From NCBI RefSeq assembly GCF_024582815.1, contig NZ_CP102099.1:2790001-2854000 (forward strand): a DNA stretch of 64,000 bases, in the 5' to 3' direction. The number at the start of each line of letters is the position of its first letter. Position 1 is the first letter of the stretch. This document shows, in pieces, positions 12,514 to 21,612 of the stretch. The notes beneath the pieces are model-generated. The model saw only the letters and a program-made list of their open reading frames with translations. It was not told where the DNA came from and did no database searches. Origin of the DNA: Acinetobacter colistiniresistens. GTDB taxonomy: Bacteria; Pseudomonadota; Gammaproteobacteria; Pseudomonadales; Moraxellaceae. The translations under genes were made by a program, and so were the position numbers.

Positions 12514-14088
12514 ATGACTCAACAGGCATGTATTATTTCCAACCTATCCCTTGAATTAGCCCAGCAAAAACTGTTTGATCGGCTTAGCTTTCAACTTCCA
12601 TTACATCAGTTCACAGGACTGGTCGGACGCAATGGTCAAGGCAAATCAGTATTGATGTCTCTTCTGCATGAACAGACAAAATTCAAGCTACCCTATTCAG
12701 GCCAAATTTCTTGGCAATGCCCACATCAATATTTAACTCAGCTTCAGCGCGTACAAGCAGATACTATCGCTCAAGCTTTACATATTGAAGATTTAAACGG
12801 ATGCTTTGAGCGAATCCAGCAAGGTACGGCAACTTTTACAGATTATGATCAGGTTGAAGGGCTTTGGCATTTACCCACAGAATGGCAGCAGCTTTTGCAA
12901 AGTGCAGGCTTACCTATAAATCTTGATACACCCATTCAGCATTTAAGCGAGGGTCAAAAAACCAAACTCGCGCTATGCCGTTTATTTTTACTCAAAGATC
13001 ATTATCTGCTGCTCGATGAACCAAGCAATCACTTAGATAACCAAGGACGTGAATGGCTGATCCAACAAATGTCTCAACACCGAATGGGTGGACTGATCAT
13101 TAGTCATGACCGACAATTATTGGCACATGTACAAGGCATTCTTGCTTTAAATCAGTTAGGTTTACACTATTACGGTGGTAATTATACGCTTTATCAACAG
13201 CAGCATCAGTTACAGGTCGAAGCCTTATCCCAAGCTGTTCAGCAAGAAAAACGCGAGTTAAAACAACTAAAAGAGCAACAGCATCAAAGCCAGATGAAAG
13301 CGCAGAAACGTCAAAAAGCTGGTGAAAAGTTAAGAGCCTCTGGATCTCAAGCCCCCATCTTACTAGATGCCAAGAAAGAACAATCCGAGCAATCTCTTTC
13401 TCACCTCAGAAAACAACAGAGCAAACAGCTTGCAGATGCCAAAGATGAGTTACAGCAAAAGCAAACGCAACTGGAACATCTTAAATCACAATTTTTTGAG
13501 TTTACCCAAAAGACGGTTAAATCAGGTGAGATTTTACGCTGCCAGCAATTACAACTTGCTTACGCAAAAACACAACCAATTGATCTAGCGCTATCGACTG
13601 GTGAAAAATTGCATTTAAGTGGCGCAAATGGTACCGGTAAGTCCACTTTACTCAAAACCCTTCAAGGCTTAATCCCGCCACTTGCAGGAGAGATTTATTG
13701 CAAAGTAAGCTCTGTTTATCTGGATCAGAATCTTTCATTACTCAATGAAAGTCTATCTGCCGTTGAATATTTATGTGGTATTAACCCCGATCTGACTGAG
13801 CAACAAGCACGCACCCTCTTGGGCAACTTACAAATTCGTAGAGATAAAGCCCTTAGCTCTATAAGAAATTTAAGTGGTGGTGAACGCTTAAAAGTCGCTT
13901 TGCTTGCGTTGAAACAACAAGCTGTTGAACTATTACTTTTAGATGAACCAGAAAACCATCTTGATATTGAATCTCGCGAGTTACTCGCTCAAGCTATTCA
14001 CTCATTTCATGGTGCAGTGATATTGGTATCCCATGATGAAAATTTTGTTGGAGAGTGTGGGATTACAGCATCGTATCTGTTGGGATAA
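12514..14088 (+). CDS. ABC-F family ATPase
   Basis: A 524-residue protein with two ABC ATPase domains and no membrane segment, the ABC-F layout of ribosome-associated factors. Domain 1 has Walker A GRNGQGKS, signature LSEGQKTKLAL and Walker B LLLDEPSNHLD. A charged coiled-coil linker rich in Gln and Lys (about residues 225-340) follows. Domain 2 has GANGTGKST, LSGGERLKVAL and LLLLDEPENHLD. The subfamily (Uup, YheS, or a resistance type) cannot be assigned by eye. The frame is open to 12421, but GAGG before the ATG at 12514 and the domain start there decide. It is a single gene, divergent from the aroG leader. Confidence 0.88.
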   Translation: MTQQACIISNLSLELAQQKLFDRLSFQLPLHQFTGLVGRNGQGKSVLMSLLHEQTKFKLPYSGQISWQCPHQYLTQLQRVQADTIAQALHIEDLNGCFERIQQGTATFTDYDQVEGLWHLPTEWQQLLQSAGLPINLDTPIQHLSEGQKTKLALCRLFLLKDHYLLLDEPSNHLDNQGREWLIQQMSQHRMGGLIISHDRQLLAHVQGILALNQLGLHYYGGNYTLYQQQHQLQVEALSQAVQQEKRELKQLKEQQHQSQMKAQKRQKAGEKLRASGSQAPILLDAKKEQSEQSLSHLRKQQSKQLADAKDELQQKQTQLEHLKSQFFEFTQKTVKSGEILRCQQLQLAYAKTQPIDLALSTGEKLHLSGANGTGKSTLLKTLQGLIPPLAGEIYCKVSSVYLDQNLSLLNESLSAVEYLCGINPDLTEQQARTLLGNLQIRRDKALSSIRNLSGGERLKVALLALKQQAVELLLLDEPENHLDIESRELLAQAIHSFHGAVILVSHDENFVGECGITASYLLG

Positions 14089-14104
14089 TTTTTAATTTTT
14101 TAAA

Positions 14105-14139
14105 ATTCAGGCATGGCAAAATAATGTTCATGCCTGAAT
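14105..14139 (-). terminator. Terminator, probably the original one of the TonB receptor gene
   Basis: ATTCAGGCATG and CATGCCTGAAT form an 11-bp stem; on the minus strand it is followed by TTTT and an A/T-rich tail. It lies 51 bases beyond the pre-insertion stop codon of the receptor (14190-14192). It may also end ABC-F transcripts from the other side. Confidence 0.65.
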
Positions 14140-14189
14140 GAAACAGTCACTTCAAACGACCTGATTGTTTTAAGATTTAAATAGCATCA

Positions 14190-14213
14190 TCAAAACTTAT
14201 AATTAAGGGTTGC
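14190..14213 (-). pseudogene. Detached 3' end of the TonB receptor gene
   Basis: Read on the minus strand and joined across the target duplication to the receptor on the far side of the IS, these bases give the codons for ATLNYKF and a stop. The joined end reads RNFMATLNYKF, an ideal outer-membrane barrel last strand with terminal Phe. The IS has cut it off. Confidence 0.85.
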
Positions 14214-14221
14214 CATAAAAT
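14214..14221. repeat. IS target-site duplication, left copy
   Basis: CATAAAAT directly before the left inverted repeat; matches 15539-15546. One more C on each side also matches, so a 9-base duplication is possible. Confidence 0.85.
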
Positions 14222-15538
14222 GGGACTGTTCTAAATTTTGTGTAAGTACTTAATTTTCATTTATCCTTCAGAGGATAATTACAAAAGGTACTTCACATGG
14301 ATGAAGCAACAATCAAAAGTATGGCTGCCGAATTGGCTAAAGGTCTAAAAACACCAGAAGACTTAAACCAAATGACAGCAGTCTTTAAAAAATTCATGAT
14401 TGAAACTGCACTCAATACTGAACTTTCAGACCATCTCGGTTATGAAAAGCATCAGTCCAGGAAAGGCTCAAATAGCCGTAATGGGTTTAGTTCTAAAACC
14501 ATTACAACTCAAGATGGACAACTGGCTTTAGATATTCCCCGTGATCGAGAAGGTTCATTTGAGCCACAAATTATCAAAAGCACCAAACACGCATCACCAG
14601 TATGGATGACCAAATCCTCTCACTGTATGCAAAAGGAATGACTAATAGGGAAATTGTAGCCTTCTTCAAAGAAATGTACGATGCCGATGTCTCAGCATCT
14701 CTCATCAGCAAAGTTACCGATGCTGTGATTGAGCAAGTGACTGAGTGGCAAAATAGAGCCTTAGATAGCCTTTATCCTGTTGTCTATCTTGACTGTATTG
14801 TTGTCAAAGTCCGTCAGCACTCCAATGTGATTAACAAGTCCGTATACCTTGCTTTAGGCATCAATATGGATGGACAAAAAGAATTACTGGGTATGTGGAT
14901 TGCTCAGACAGAAGGTGCCAAATTCTGGCTGTCAGTCATGACAGAGCTAAAAAATCGAGGAGTACAGGATATTCTTGTTGCCTGTGTAGATGGATTAAAA
15001 GGCTTTCCTGACGCGATAGCCTCCGTTTACCCTCATACTGATATTCAACTGTGTATCGTGCATGTTGTACGCAATAGCCTGAGATTTGTAAGCTGGAAAG
15101 ACTACAAGGCTGTTACCTCGGGTCTGAAAGCGATTTATCAGGCAAGTACAGAGGAAAATGCTTTAAAGTCCCTAGACATCTTCTGTGATCAATGGAATCA
15201 CCAGTATCCCAAAATTGGAGAATCCTGGCGGGCCAATTGGGAAAATATCCGAACGATCTTTAGCTATCCAGCCGAAATACGTCATGCAATTTATACAACA
15301 AATGCGATTGAGTCGTTGAATAGCGTAATACGCCATTCAACGAAGAAGAGGAAAATCTTTTCATCTGATGACTCAGTAAAGAAGGTCATTTACTTAGCAA
15401 CATCAAATGCTGCGAAGAAATGGACGATGCCAATTCAAAATTGGCGTTTAGCAATGAATTGGTTTACGATTCAGTTCGATGATCGATTAAAAGATCATTT
15501 ATAAAAAATGGAACTTACACAAAATAATTTACAGGCTC
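14222..15538 (+). mobile_element. IS256-family insertion sequence
   Basis: A 1317-base element with one transposase region, imperfect terminal inverted repeats that share CTGT and TTTTGTGTAAGT, and an 8-base target duplication CATAAAAT (14214-14221 and 15539-15546). The length, the repeats and the DDE transposase all fit the IS256 family; the duplication length is typical. The left end is close to the receptor's original 3' end, showing that the element jumped into the last codons of the receptor gene. Intact duplications mean insertion is recent or at least undisturbed. I do not name the isoform because that needs a search. Confidence 0.92.
14297..15504 (+). pseudogene. IS256-family transposase, interrupted by a frameshift
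   Basis: Two overlapping frames make one mutator-type transposase of about 402 residues. The first (14297-14641) begins MDEATIKSMAAELAKGLKTP and runs to REGSFEPQIIK. The second (from about 14580 to 15504) continues with MDDQILSLYAKGMTNREI. The catalytic residues look intact: Asp in VVYLDCIVVK, Asp in ACVDGLKGFPDA and Glu in TTNAIESLN. Adding one A to the run at 14576-14579 joins the frames as IIKKHQTRITSMDDQ, so a one-base deletion is the likely cause. No classical slippery heptamer is present and IS256 members do not normally use frameshifting, so this copy is probably inactive or the base call is wrong. Confidence 0.85.
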
Positions 15539-17698
15539 CATAAAATTACGTAGCTCCCCCCAAGTATTGATTGCCGTTCTTTTATAGACTGTATTTCCGA
15601 CATTATCAACATTGACCGCAATACTGAGATCTGGATTGATCTGATATTTCCCCATTAGATTCAATAAAGCATAGTCATCTTGTCGATTAAACTGAGTTGC
15701 TACGCCGCGTGCACGTGTATCAAAAATTTCACTTTGCCAATTCACCCCAGCCCCTAATGTCAATTTATCCCATTGATAGGTTGTGAACAATTTCAGCGTC
15801 TGTCGTGGAAGTGAACTTCCTGTAGCTGTTGTTAAGGTTTTTCCATCCCGATCTTTTGCATCTGTGTAAGTATATCCACCAGAAATATGCCAATAAGGGC
15901 TCAATTCACCAGCAACCGATAACTCTATGCCCTTTACCTTAGCGCCATTCACTGCAATATAAGCAAATTCACCATCAGTAGTAAACTTCTCACCATCTCT
16001 AACAGCAAAGTTATCTTGCTTGGTTTCGAAGTAAGCAAGGTTGGTATTTAAGCGTTGATTAAAGAATTCTGCTTTTAAGCCTATTTCTACACTATTTCCC
16101 TCTTCTGGGTCTAAGAATTGGCCTGTAACATTTTTTCGAGTAGATGGATTAAAAATAGAGGTATAGCTTGTATATGCAGAGATCTGATCATTTATATCTA
16201 AAATCAAACCTACATAAGGCGTATAAATATGACTTTGTTTTTGTTCAGCCCCTGTACTTTTGCGCTCCCAACTACTCAAACGTGAGCCTAAAATCAGTTT
16301 TACTGGATCTGCTAACTGTAGTTTGGCCGAGGCAAACCCACCAATCTGATATTCATCGGTTATCGTCCGCCCTATAGGAGTCAAATTGATATAGTCTCCC
16401 ACATCACCATGGTAGTCTTGGATCGGTCTAGATGAAAATTGCCAAACTTTATAAGCAGGATCATTGGCATTTACTTTGTATCCATTAATCCCAAAACTTA
16501 ATTCATGCTCACGACCAAGTGCTTGAAACCGCCCCGAAACAAAACTATCAATTGCATGAACTTCCGGTGTATTTATAAACTTACTCCCATGAATACTCAT
16601 TTCTCCCGGCTTTAAGATAATAGGGTTACCATCCCCGTCAGTACCGTTGACGACACCATTTTCATCTTGATAATTTAGAGTATAGCCTGCTATGTTTTTA
16701 ATTTGATCGCTGTCTGTCTTGGCATAACTATAGTTAATCGCCCCTTTCCAATCTGGACTAAATTGATGTTCTAAGCCCAGTACAACATATAAATTATCTA
16801 CTTTAAGATTTGAATCGTGAGTGGCTGGATTATCCCTTGGTCCAAATGTGGTTTGTTTCAAACCATCCCCACTCACAAATGGAAAACCATGTTGTGCGGC
16901 ATTGTAAATTTTATTTTGTTGCATACTCAGCGCGGTTGTTAGTGTCGTCTGATCGCTGAGATCATAATCTACCGTGCCATACAGTAAAGTAAAATCTTTA
17001 TGATAACGGTCTTGCTGATTACCTCCTGACGAATGTGCCGCAACCAATCGTCCTTTCAAAGTTTTATCTGTATTTAATCCACCCGATACATCAAATTGAC
17101 TACGGTATCGATCCCAACTTCCCGCCTGAACTTTAATCGAGCCTTGTGTATTTTCAGTCGCGCGTTTACGGATATAATTAATACTGGCACTTGGATTACC
17201 TGAACCACCCAACAGACCTGTAGCACCTTTTAAAATTTCGATACGGTCATAAATGGCCGTGTCCTCCAAACCAATGTTATAAGCTCCACCAAAAGATGCC
17301 GCACTGGTTGGAATACCATCGCGCATAAAATTATTGAGCTTAAAACCACGAGCGTAATAATCTGAAAAGCCAGCACCTTCTTGTCCATGCTGACTTTTAC
17401 TTACCCCAGGTGTTTCCTCTAAAACTCTGCTTATATCTGTTAGATTTTGATCCTCTATCTGCTGCTGCGTCAGCACTGTTAAGCTCTGTGGAGTATCTTT
17501 TAAATTTAAATCGAGTTTAGTTGAGCTTCGACTTGATTGAACAGTATAGCTCTCATGATTGTCTTCAGCTTTAACCGTTATTGTAGGCAATGTATTGGTT
17601 GTGTCGGCTGCCCACACATCTGAACCAATTACCAAGGAAATCGCTGATACTAAAATTCTGGGAGAAAATACACTTCTGTTGGAAACTAAGGATTCCAT
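15515..17698 (-). CDS. TonB-dependent siderophore receptor, C-terminus replaced by IS sequence
   Basis: An outer-membrane siderophore receptor of about 727 residues. It has a signal peptide ending near VWAAD, a TonB-box-like segment (LPTITVKA), a plug domain (DTPQSLTVLTQQQIEDQ, ILKGATGLLGG) and a 22-strand-type barrel with RQTLKLFTTYQ. The substrate is unknown. A Fur-box-like site lies just upstream, so iron repression is expected. The last eight codons come from the IS: the protein now ends FMEPVNYFV instead of FMATLNYKF. The terminal Phe that guides barrel assembly is lost, so folding may be impaired. The start at 17698 is chosen over a GTG two codons earlier because of the spacing to GAG. 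Confidence 0.9.
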   Translation of the reverse strand: MESLVSNRSVFSPRILVSAISLVIGSDVWAADTTNTLPTITVKAEDNHESYTVQSSRSSTKLDLNLKDTPQSLTVLTQQQIEDQNLTDISRVLEETPGVSKSQHGQEGAGFSDYYARGFKLNNFMRDGIPTSAASFGGAYNIGLEDTAIYDRIEILKGATGLLGGSGNPSASINYIRKRATENTQGSIKVQAGSWDRYRSQFDVSGGLNTDKTLKGRLVAAHSSGGNQQDRYHKDFTLLYGTVDYDLSDQTTLTTALSMQQNKIYNAAQHGFPFVSGDGLKQTTFGPRDNPATHDSNLKVDNLYVVLGLEHQFSPDWKGAINYSYAKTDSDQIKNIAGYTLNYQDENGVVNGTDGDGNPIILKPGEMSIHGSKFINTPEVHAIDSFVSGRFQALGREHELSFGINGYKVNANDPAYKVWQFSSRPIQDYHGDVGDYINLTPIGRTITDEYQIGGFASAKLQLADPVKLILGSRLSSWERKSTGAEQKQSHIYTPYVGLILDINDQISAYTSYTSIFNPSTRKNVTGQFLDPEEGNSVEIGLKAEFFNQRLNTNLAYFETKQDNFAVRDGEKFTTDGEFAYIAVNGAKVKGIELSVAGELSPYWHISGGYTYTDAKDRDGKTLTTATGSSLPRQTLKLFTTYQWDKLTLGAGVNWQSEIFDTRARGVATQFNRQDDYALLNLMGKYQINPDLSIAVNVDNVGNTVYKRTAINTWGELRNFMEPVNYFV
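15539..15546. repeat. IS target-site duplication, right copy
   Basis: CATAAAAT directly after the right inverted repeat, within the coding sequence of the TonB receptor (Phe-Met codons). Confidence 0.85.
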
Positions 17699-17721
17699 GA
17701 ACACACTCGATTGTAAAAAAT

Positions 17722-17740
17722 GAAAATAAAAATCATTATC
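17722..17740 (-). promoter_or_regulatory. Fur box
   Basis: On the minus strand GATAATGATTTTTATTTTC matches the 19-base Fur consensus well in its first half and by A/T content in the second. It lies 24 bases upstream of the receptor start codon. Confidence 0.7.
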
Positions 17741-17894
17741 AATCGTAGCAGTATTCTGTCAGCCTGATTTTCATAACAGGCCGTAAAAGTAGCCTCTTTG
17801 TGCCTAAATTCGGCTTATCATGGCCTCGCTTATTTAATTTGAATAATAAGCATAACCTAGTGCTTGGATGTTGTTTTACTTTTCTTGTTCAAAA

Positions 17895-17922
17895 ATTAAG
17901 CATGGTATATACCATGCTTAAT
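17895..17922 (-). terminator. Terminator of the clpA-ynfA unit
   Basis: A perfect palindrome with 13-bp arms ATTAAGCATGGTA/TACCATGCTTAAT, followed on the minus strand by TTTTT. Confidence 0.8.
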
Positions 17923-17926
17923 GAAA

Positions 17927-18289
17927 CTAACGCACTAAACCTTGCGGTTGCAAAATGATTAGACCTGCGCCACACAAAACAACGAAACCACCTAAAACAT
18001 CCCAACGTGTTAGCATGATTTGATCAACATAACGTAGCCACAATAATGCAGTAAATATATAAATTCCCCCATAAGCCGCATAAATACGACCTGATGCCGC
18101 AGGGTGCAAAGTCAGCAACCACACAAAGACCGCCAAGCTTAGTGCTGTGGGAATCCATAACCAATTTGACTTGCCTTGATTCAAAATTAAATAAGGGAAA
18201 TAACAACCAAGAATTTCAGCAATTGCTGTGACGAAAAATAACCCAAATACTTTAAGTACTTGGGTTATCGAGAAAGATAGTTCAAACAT
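17927..18289 (-). CDS. YnfA/UPF0060-family small membrane protein
   Basis: A 120-residue protein with four predicted membrane helices and the family motifs [27 protein letters not shown] and LWLR(Y)VD. YnfA proteins resemble small multidrug efflux pumps and are sometimes annotated as such; the substrate is unknown. Its ATG shares one base with the clpA stop (TAATG), so it is translationally coupled to clpA. The functional link with the protease is unclear. Confidence 0.9.
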   Translation of the reverse strand: MFELSFSITQVLKVFGLFFVTAIAEILGCYFPYLILNQGKSNWLWIPTALSLAVFVWLLTLHPAASGRIYAAYGGIYIFTALLWLRYVDQIMLTRWDVLGGFVVLCGAGLIILQPQGLVR

Positions 18290-20574
18290 TAAGCAGGTTC
18301 AGCACTCGGGTTAATATGATCTTCAAAGACTTCCAATTTTAAGCCGACTTCTTTGCCATTTTCTGTTTTTACAGAAACTGCCACATTACCACCATGCTCA
18401 GCAAGTTCACCAAACAAAATCATCTCAGCAAGCGGCTTTTTCAAATGTTCCTGAATCAGACGTTGCATTGGACGAGCCCCCATGAGACGGTCGTAGCCAT
18501 TGGCTGATAACCAGTCACGTGCACTTTGATCAACATCAAGTACCACCTGTTTTTCATCAAGCTGTGCTTGTAACTCAGTCAAGAATTTGTCTACCACTGA
18601 ATCGATGATCGTGGTCGGAAGTGCTTTAAATTGAATCACGCCATCCAAACGGTTACGGAATTCAGGCGAGAATGCACGTTTCATTGCATCTTGGTTATCT
18701 GCACTATGATCTTGCTCAGTGAAACCAATACTTGCACGGACAATACTCTCTGCGCCAATATTGGTGGTGAGCACAATAATCACATTTCTGAAGTCAGATT
18801 TGCGACCATTATTATCAGTCAAAGCACCATGATCCATGACTTGTAATAACAAGTTAAATACATCTGGGTGCGCCTTCTCGATTTCATCTAATAACAAGAC
18901 ACAATGCGGATTTTTATGAATCGCGTCGGTCAGTAAACCACCTTGATCATAACCAACATAACCCGGAGGCGCACCGATCAAACGAGAAACTGCATGACGT
19001 TCCATATACTCAGACATATCAAAACGAACCAGCTCTACACCTAACAACTTGGCAAGCTGTTTGGTCACTTCGGTTTTACCCACACCTGTTGGGCCAGCAA
19101 ACACAAAGCTGCCGACTGGTTTATCTGGTGCTTTTAAACCTGCCCGTGATAATTTGATCGCTGAAGCAAGCGCTGTAATCGCCTCATCCTGACCAAACAC
19201 CACACGTTTCAGATCACGTTCCAGATTTTCAAGTACCGACTTGTCATCTTTAGATACTGTTTTCGGTGGAATACGGGCAATCTTGGAAACAATATCTTCA
19301 ATATTTTCAACTGAAATCGTTGTGCCATCAATCTCAGCTTTTAAACGGCGTTGAGCCCCAGCCTCATCAATGACATCAATTGCTTTGTCTGGCAAGAAGC
19401 GATCATTGATAAATTTAGCTGATAACTCAACTGCAGCAACCAATGCTTTGTCATCATATTCGACATGATGGAAATCTTCGAACTTGTTTTTCAAACCACG
19501 CAAAATTTCAATCGTTTCATTAATGCTTGGTTCATTCACATCAATCTTTTGGAAACGGCGAGACAAGGCATGGTCTTTTTCGAATACCTGACGATATTCC
19601 TGGAAAGTTGTTGAACCGATGCAACGCAAGGTCCCATTCGCCAAAGCAGGTTTAATTAAATTCGATGCGTCCATTGTGCTACCCATACTCGAACCAGCAC
19701 CAATGATCATATGAATTTCATCGATAAATAAAATCGCATTTGGATTTTTTTTCAACGCATTCAAAAGCTGTTTTAAACGCTTTTCAAAGTCACCACGATA
19801 TTTAGTCCCTGCAACCAAGGCACCAATGTCTAAACTATAAACTTCTGCATTCGCCAATGGTTTTGGTGCTTTACCATTCACAATCAGCCATGCCAAACCT
19901 TCAGCAATCGAAGTTTTGCCTACACCAGGGTCACCCACTAAAAGTGGATTGTTTTTACGACGACGGCATAAGATTTGTGCTGCACGCTCAATTTCTTTCT
20001 CACGACCAATTAACGGATCCGTTTTGCCCTTTTGCGCTTCGACATTTAAGTTCAGCGTGTATTGTTCAAGTGGTCCAGCATTTGCTGAAGCTGCACTTTC
20101 GCCTTCAATATCTTCGACTTCTTCTTCTACTTGAATTTCGTCTTTTCGAGTGCCATGAGACAAGTATTGAGTCAAAGTTAAACGGTTAATTTGATGGCGT
20201 TTAAGCAAATAAACCGCAAATGAATCTCGTTCTGAATACATCGCAACTAAAACGTCAGCACCTTCAACCGTACGGTCACCGCCACTTGATTGAACATGGA
20301 AGATGGCACGCTGTAAAATTCGATCAAAACTCTCTGTTGGATGAGGGGCTTGTTCGCTATTATCACCAAGTTTTGGGGTATGTTGCTCTACATATTCCTC
20401 TAATTCTTTACGTAAAGTAACGATATCCGCGCCACATGCTTTTAATGCATTCACAGCAGAATCATTATCTAGCAAGGCAAGCAACAAATGTTCAACTGTC
20501 AGAAACTCATGTCTCTTTTGACGAGCCATGCTAACAGCCAAACGTAACGATACTTCTAATTGACGACTGAGCAT
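18289..20574 (-). CDS. clpA: ATP-dependent Clp protease ATP-binding subunit ClpA
   Basis: A 761-residue Hsp100 unfoldase that feeds substrates to ClpP. The Clp N-domain (residues 1-145, [14 protein letters not shown]) binds ClpS. D1 has Walker [10 protein letters not shown] and Walker [11 protein letters not shown]2 has [23 protein letters not shown] and sensor-2 GARPMQR. The acidic linker [11 protein letters not shown] (about 150-160) joins N-domain and D1. The ATG has AAGGGGG upstream. It lies downstream of clpS on the same strand, separated by about 600 bases that include a dead clpS-like copy. Confidence 0.97.
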   Translation of the reverse strand: MLSRQLEVSLRLAVSMARQKRHEFLTVEHLLLALLDNDSAVNALKACGADIVTLRKELEEYVEQHTPKLGDNSEQAPHPTESFDRILQRAIFHVQSSGGDRTVEGADVLVAMYSERDSFAVYLLKRHQINRLTLTQYLSHGTRKDEIQVEEEVEDIEGESAASANAGPLEQYTLNLNVEAQKGKTDPLIGREKEIERAAQILCRRRKNNPLLVGDPGVGKTSIAEGLAWLIVNGKAPKPLANAEVYSLDIGALVAGTKYRGDFEKRLKQLLNALKKNPNAILFIDEIHMIIGAGSSMGSTMDASNLIKPALANGTLRCIGSTTFQEYRQVFEKDHALSRRFQKIDVNEPSINETIEILRGLKNKFEDFHHVEYDDKALVAAVELSAKFINDRFLPDKAIDVIDEAGAQRRLKAEIDGTTISVENIEDIVSKIARIPPKTVSKDDKSVLENLERDLKRVVFGQDEAITALASAIKLSRAGLKAPDKPVGSFVFAGPTGVGKTEVTKQLAKLLGVELVRFDMSEYMERHAVSRLIGAPPGYVGYDQGGLLTDAIHKNPHCVLLLDEIEKAHPDVFNLLLQVMDHGALTDNNGRKSDFRNVIIVLTTNIGAESIVRASIGFTEQDHSADNQDAMKRAFSPEFRNRLDGVIQFKALPTTIIDSVVDKFLTELQAQLDEKQVVLDVDQSARDWLSANGYDRLMGARPMQRLIQEHLKKPLAEMILFGELAEHGGNVAVSVKTENGKEVGLKLEVFEDHINPSAEPA

Positions 20575-20629
20575 GTAACCCCCTTATATCTTGGGCTTTC
20601 TCAAAAAAAAAGACACTTCTTTTAGTGAA

Positions 20630-20841
20630 AAAGCTGATTATTGACTTGATCCGCTGAGCTTCTCAAAGCGTAATTGAATATACGTCTACAAGCCTCTTTG
20701 CTTCATAATCTACTGTTAGCATTAGTTGAGTATCTTGGTCAAGATTCAAAACCAAGTATTGTTGTAAAAATTCAATTACAAAGAGAATAGGACTAATCCA
20801 ATTGTTCAAAAAGACAGCGAAATAGTTATTAATTTATGAAA
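20630..20841 (-). pseudogene. Decayed second clpS-like gene next to clpA
   Basis: On the minus strand one frame reads AVFLNNWISPILFVIEFLQQ, then LDQDTQLMLTVDYEAK, then SITL, a TGA stop (20663-20665) and EAQRIKS. It lines up without gaps with ClpS (AVVLMNDDYTPMDFVIEVLQ, FDQASQVMLTVHYEGK, RDI, AETKANQ). The nucleotides also align without gaps for more than 100 bases with the intact clpS about 500 bases away. There is no start codon, a stop lies just upstream, and the N-degron pocket residues are changed (NDD to NNW, the pocket His to Asp). It is a duplicated, mutated copy of clpS or a diverged paralogue that has died. Confidence 0.8.
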
Positions 20842-20930
20842 CCACATTAAACCTATGAAAAATTGTAATACTTTATAGCCTTGCCTAAAGCCTAACAAAT
20901 CATACATAGGTTTAACCTAGAAATACTCAG

Positions 20931-20965
20931 TATATTGTTTCATGTTTTTAGCATAAAACAATATA
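20931..20965. repeat. Inverted repeat in the clpS-clpA gap
   Basis: Arms TATATTGTTTCATG and CATAAAACAATATA pair at 13 of 14 positions around a 7-base T-rich loop. It lies downstream of clpS on the minus strand and could end or process its transcript. The rest of 20842-21057 shows nothing I can identify. Confidence 0.5.
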
Positions 20966-21057
20966 TGCTTTGAACCATCTTTATCTCGAAAGCTGAAATG
21001 AAAGTGATATTTCTTAACACTTTCACGCATAACATCTAAGCTATATTATGACGCAAG

Positions 21058-21183
21058 GTCTTGCGCATGAGGAATAATATTCCGCAAGTGCGTTGCTTTT
21101 CTTAACGCTTTTACTCGCAACTTAGTTGCTCGTCTTGCGCATGAGGAATAATATTCCGCAAGTGCGTTGCTTTTCTTAACGCT
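21058..21183. repeat. Tandem duplication at the 3' end of clpS
   Basis: A perfect 52-base direct repeat occupies 21058-21109 and 21132-21183, period 74 bases. The right copy includes the last codons and stop of clpS; the left copy is non-coding. Each unit contains the palindrome GGAATATTATTCC nested inside CTTGCG/CGCAAG arms and a second pair GCGTT/AACGC, so each can fold as a double hairpin. Identity is complete, so duplication is recent or maintained. Confidence 0.85.
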
Positions 21184-21589
21184 GCTCAGGTTCGATCTGA
21201 CATAGCAAAGGATGGCCTTGCGAACGGGCATAGTTATTCACTTGATTGGCTTTGGTCTCAGCAATATCCCGTGGGTAAATACCTGCTGTTCCTTTACCTT
21301 CGTAATGAACCGTAAGCATCACTTGACTGGCCTGATCAAAGTTCAGCCCAAAATAGCTTTGCAAAACTTCAATGACAAAATCCATTGGTGTGTAATCATC
21401 ATTCATTAACACAACCGCATATAAGGGCGGGCGTTTTAACTCTGGCGGGGCAGTTTGTACCACTACCTCACCGTCATGATCCTCTTGCGAATCACTTAAA
21501 CGTGGATTTAAGTGCCAATCGACATAACCTGATTGATGAAAAGAGTTTTTCACTTCACTTAAATTCATTTGGCGTTTGTATCTTCGCAT
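21176..21589 (-). CDS. clpS: ATP-dependent Clp protease adaptor ClpS
   Basis: A 137-residue adaptor that delivers N-degron substrates to ClpAP. The flexible N-terminal extension (residues 1-45) precedes the folded domain, with KRPPLYAVVLMNDDYTPMDF giving the N-degron pocket Asn-Asp-Asp and Met. VMLTVHYEGKG carries the pocket His, and GIYPRDIAETKANQV completes the fold. The N-terminal extension is longer than in E. coli; an internal Met (residue 8) is a possible alternative start. It is transcribed toward clpA, but a tandem repeat, an inverted repeat and a clpS-like pseudogene lie between them. Confidence 0.95.
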   Translation of the reverse strand: MRRYKRQMNLSEVKNSFHQSGYVDWHLNPRLSDSQEDHDGEVVVQTAPPELKRPPLYAVVLMNDDYTPMDFVIEVLQSYFGLNFDQASQVMLTVHYEGKGTAGIYPRDIAETKANQVNNYARSQGHPLLCQIEPEQR

Positions 21590-21612
21590 ATTGAGTTCTT
21601 AATCTAAAAAAA

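Noticed and set aside
14570..14645. Programmed frameshift in the transposase
   Set aside because: No slippery heptamer; IS256-family transposases are usually single ORFs; one-base deletion is simpler.
21046..21231. Minus-strand ORF of 61 codons across the clpS tandem repeat
   Set aside because: Overlaps clpS in another frame and owes its length to the duplicated repeat.
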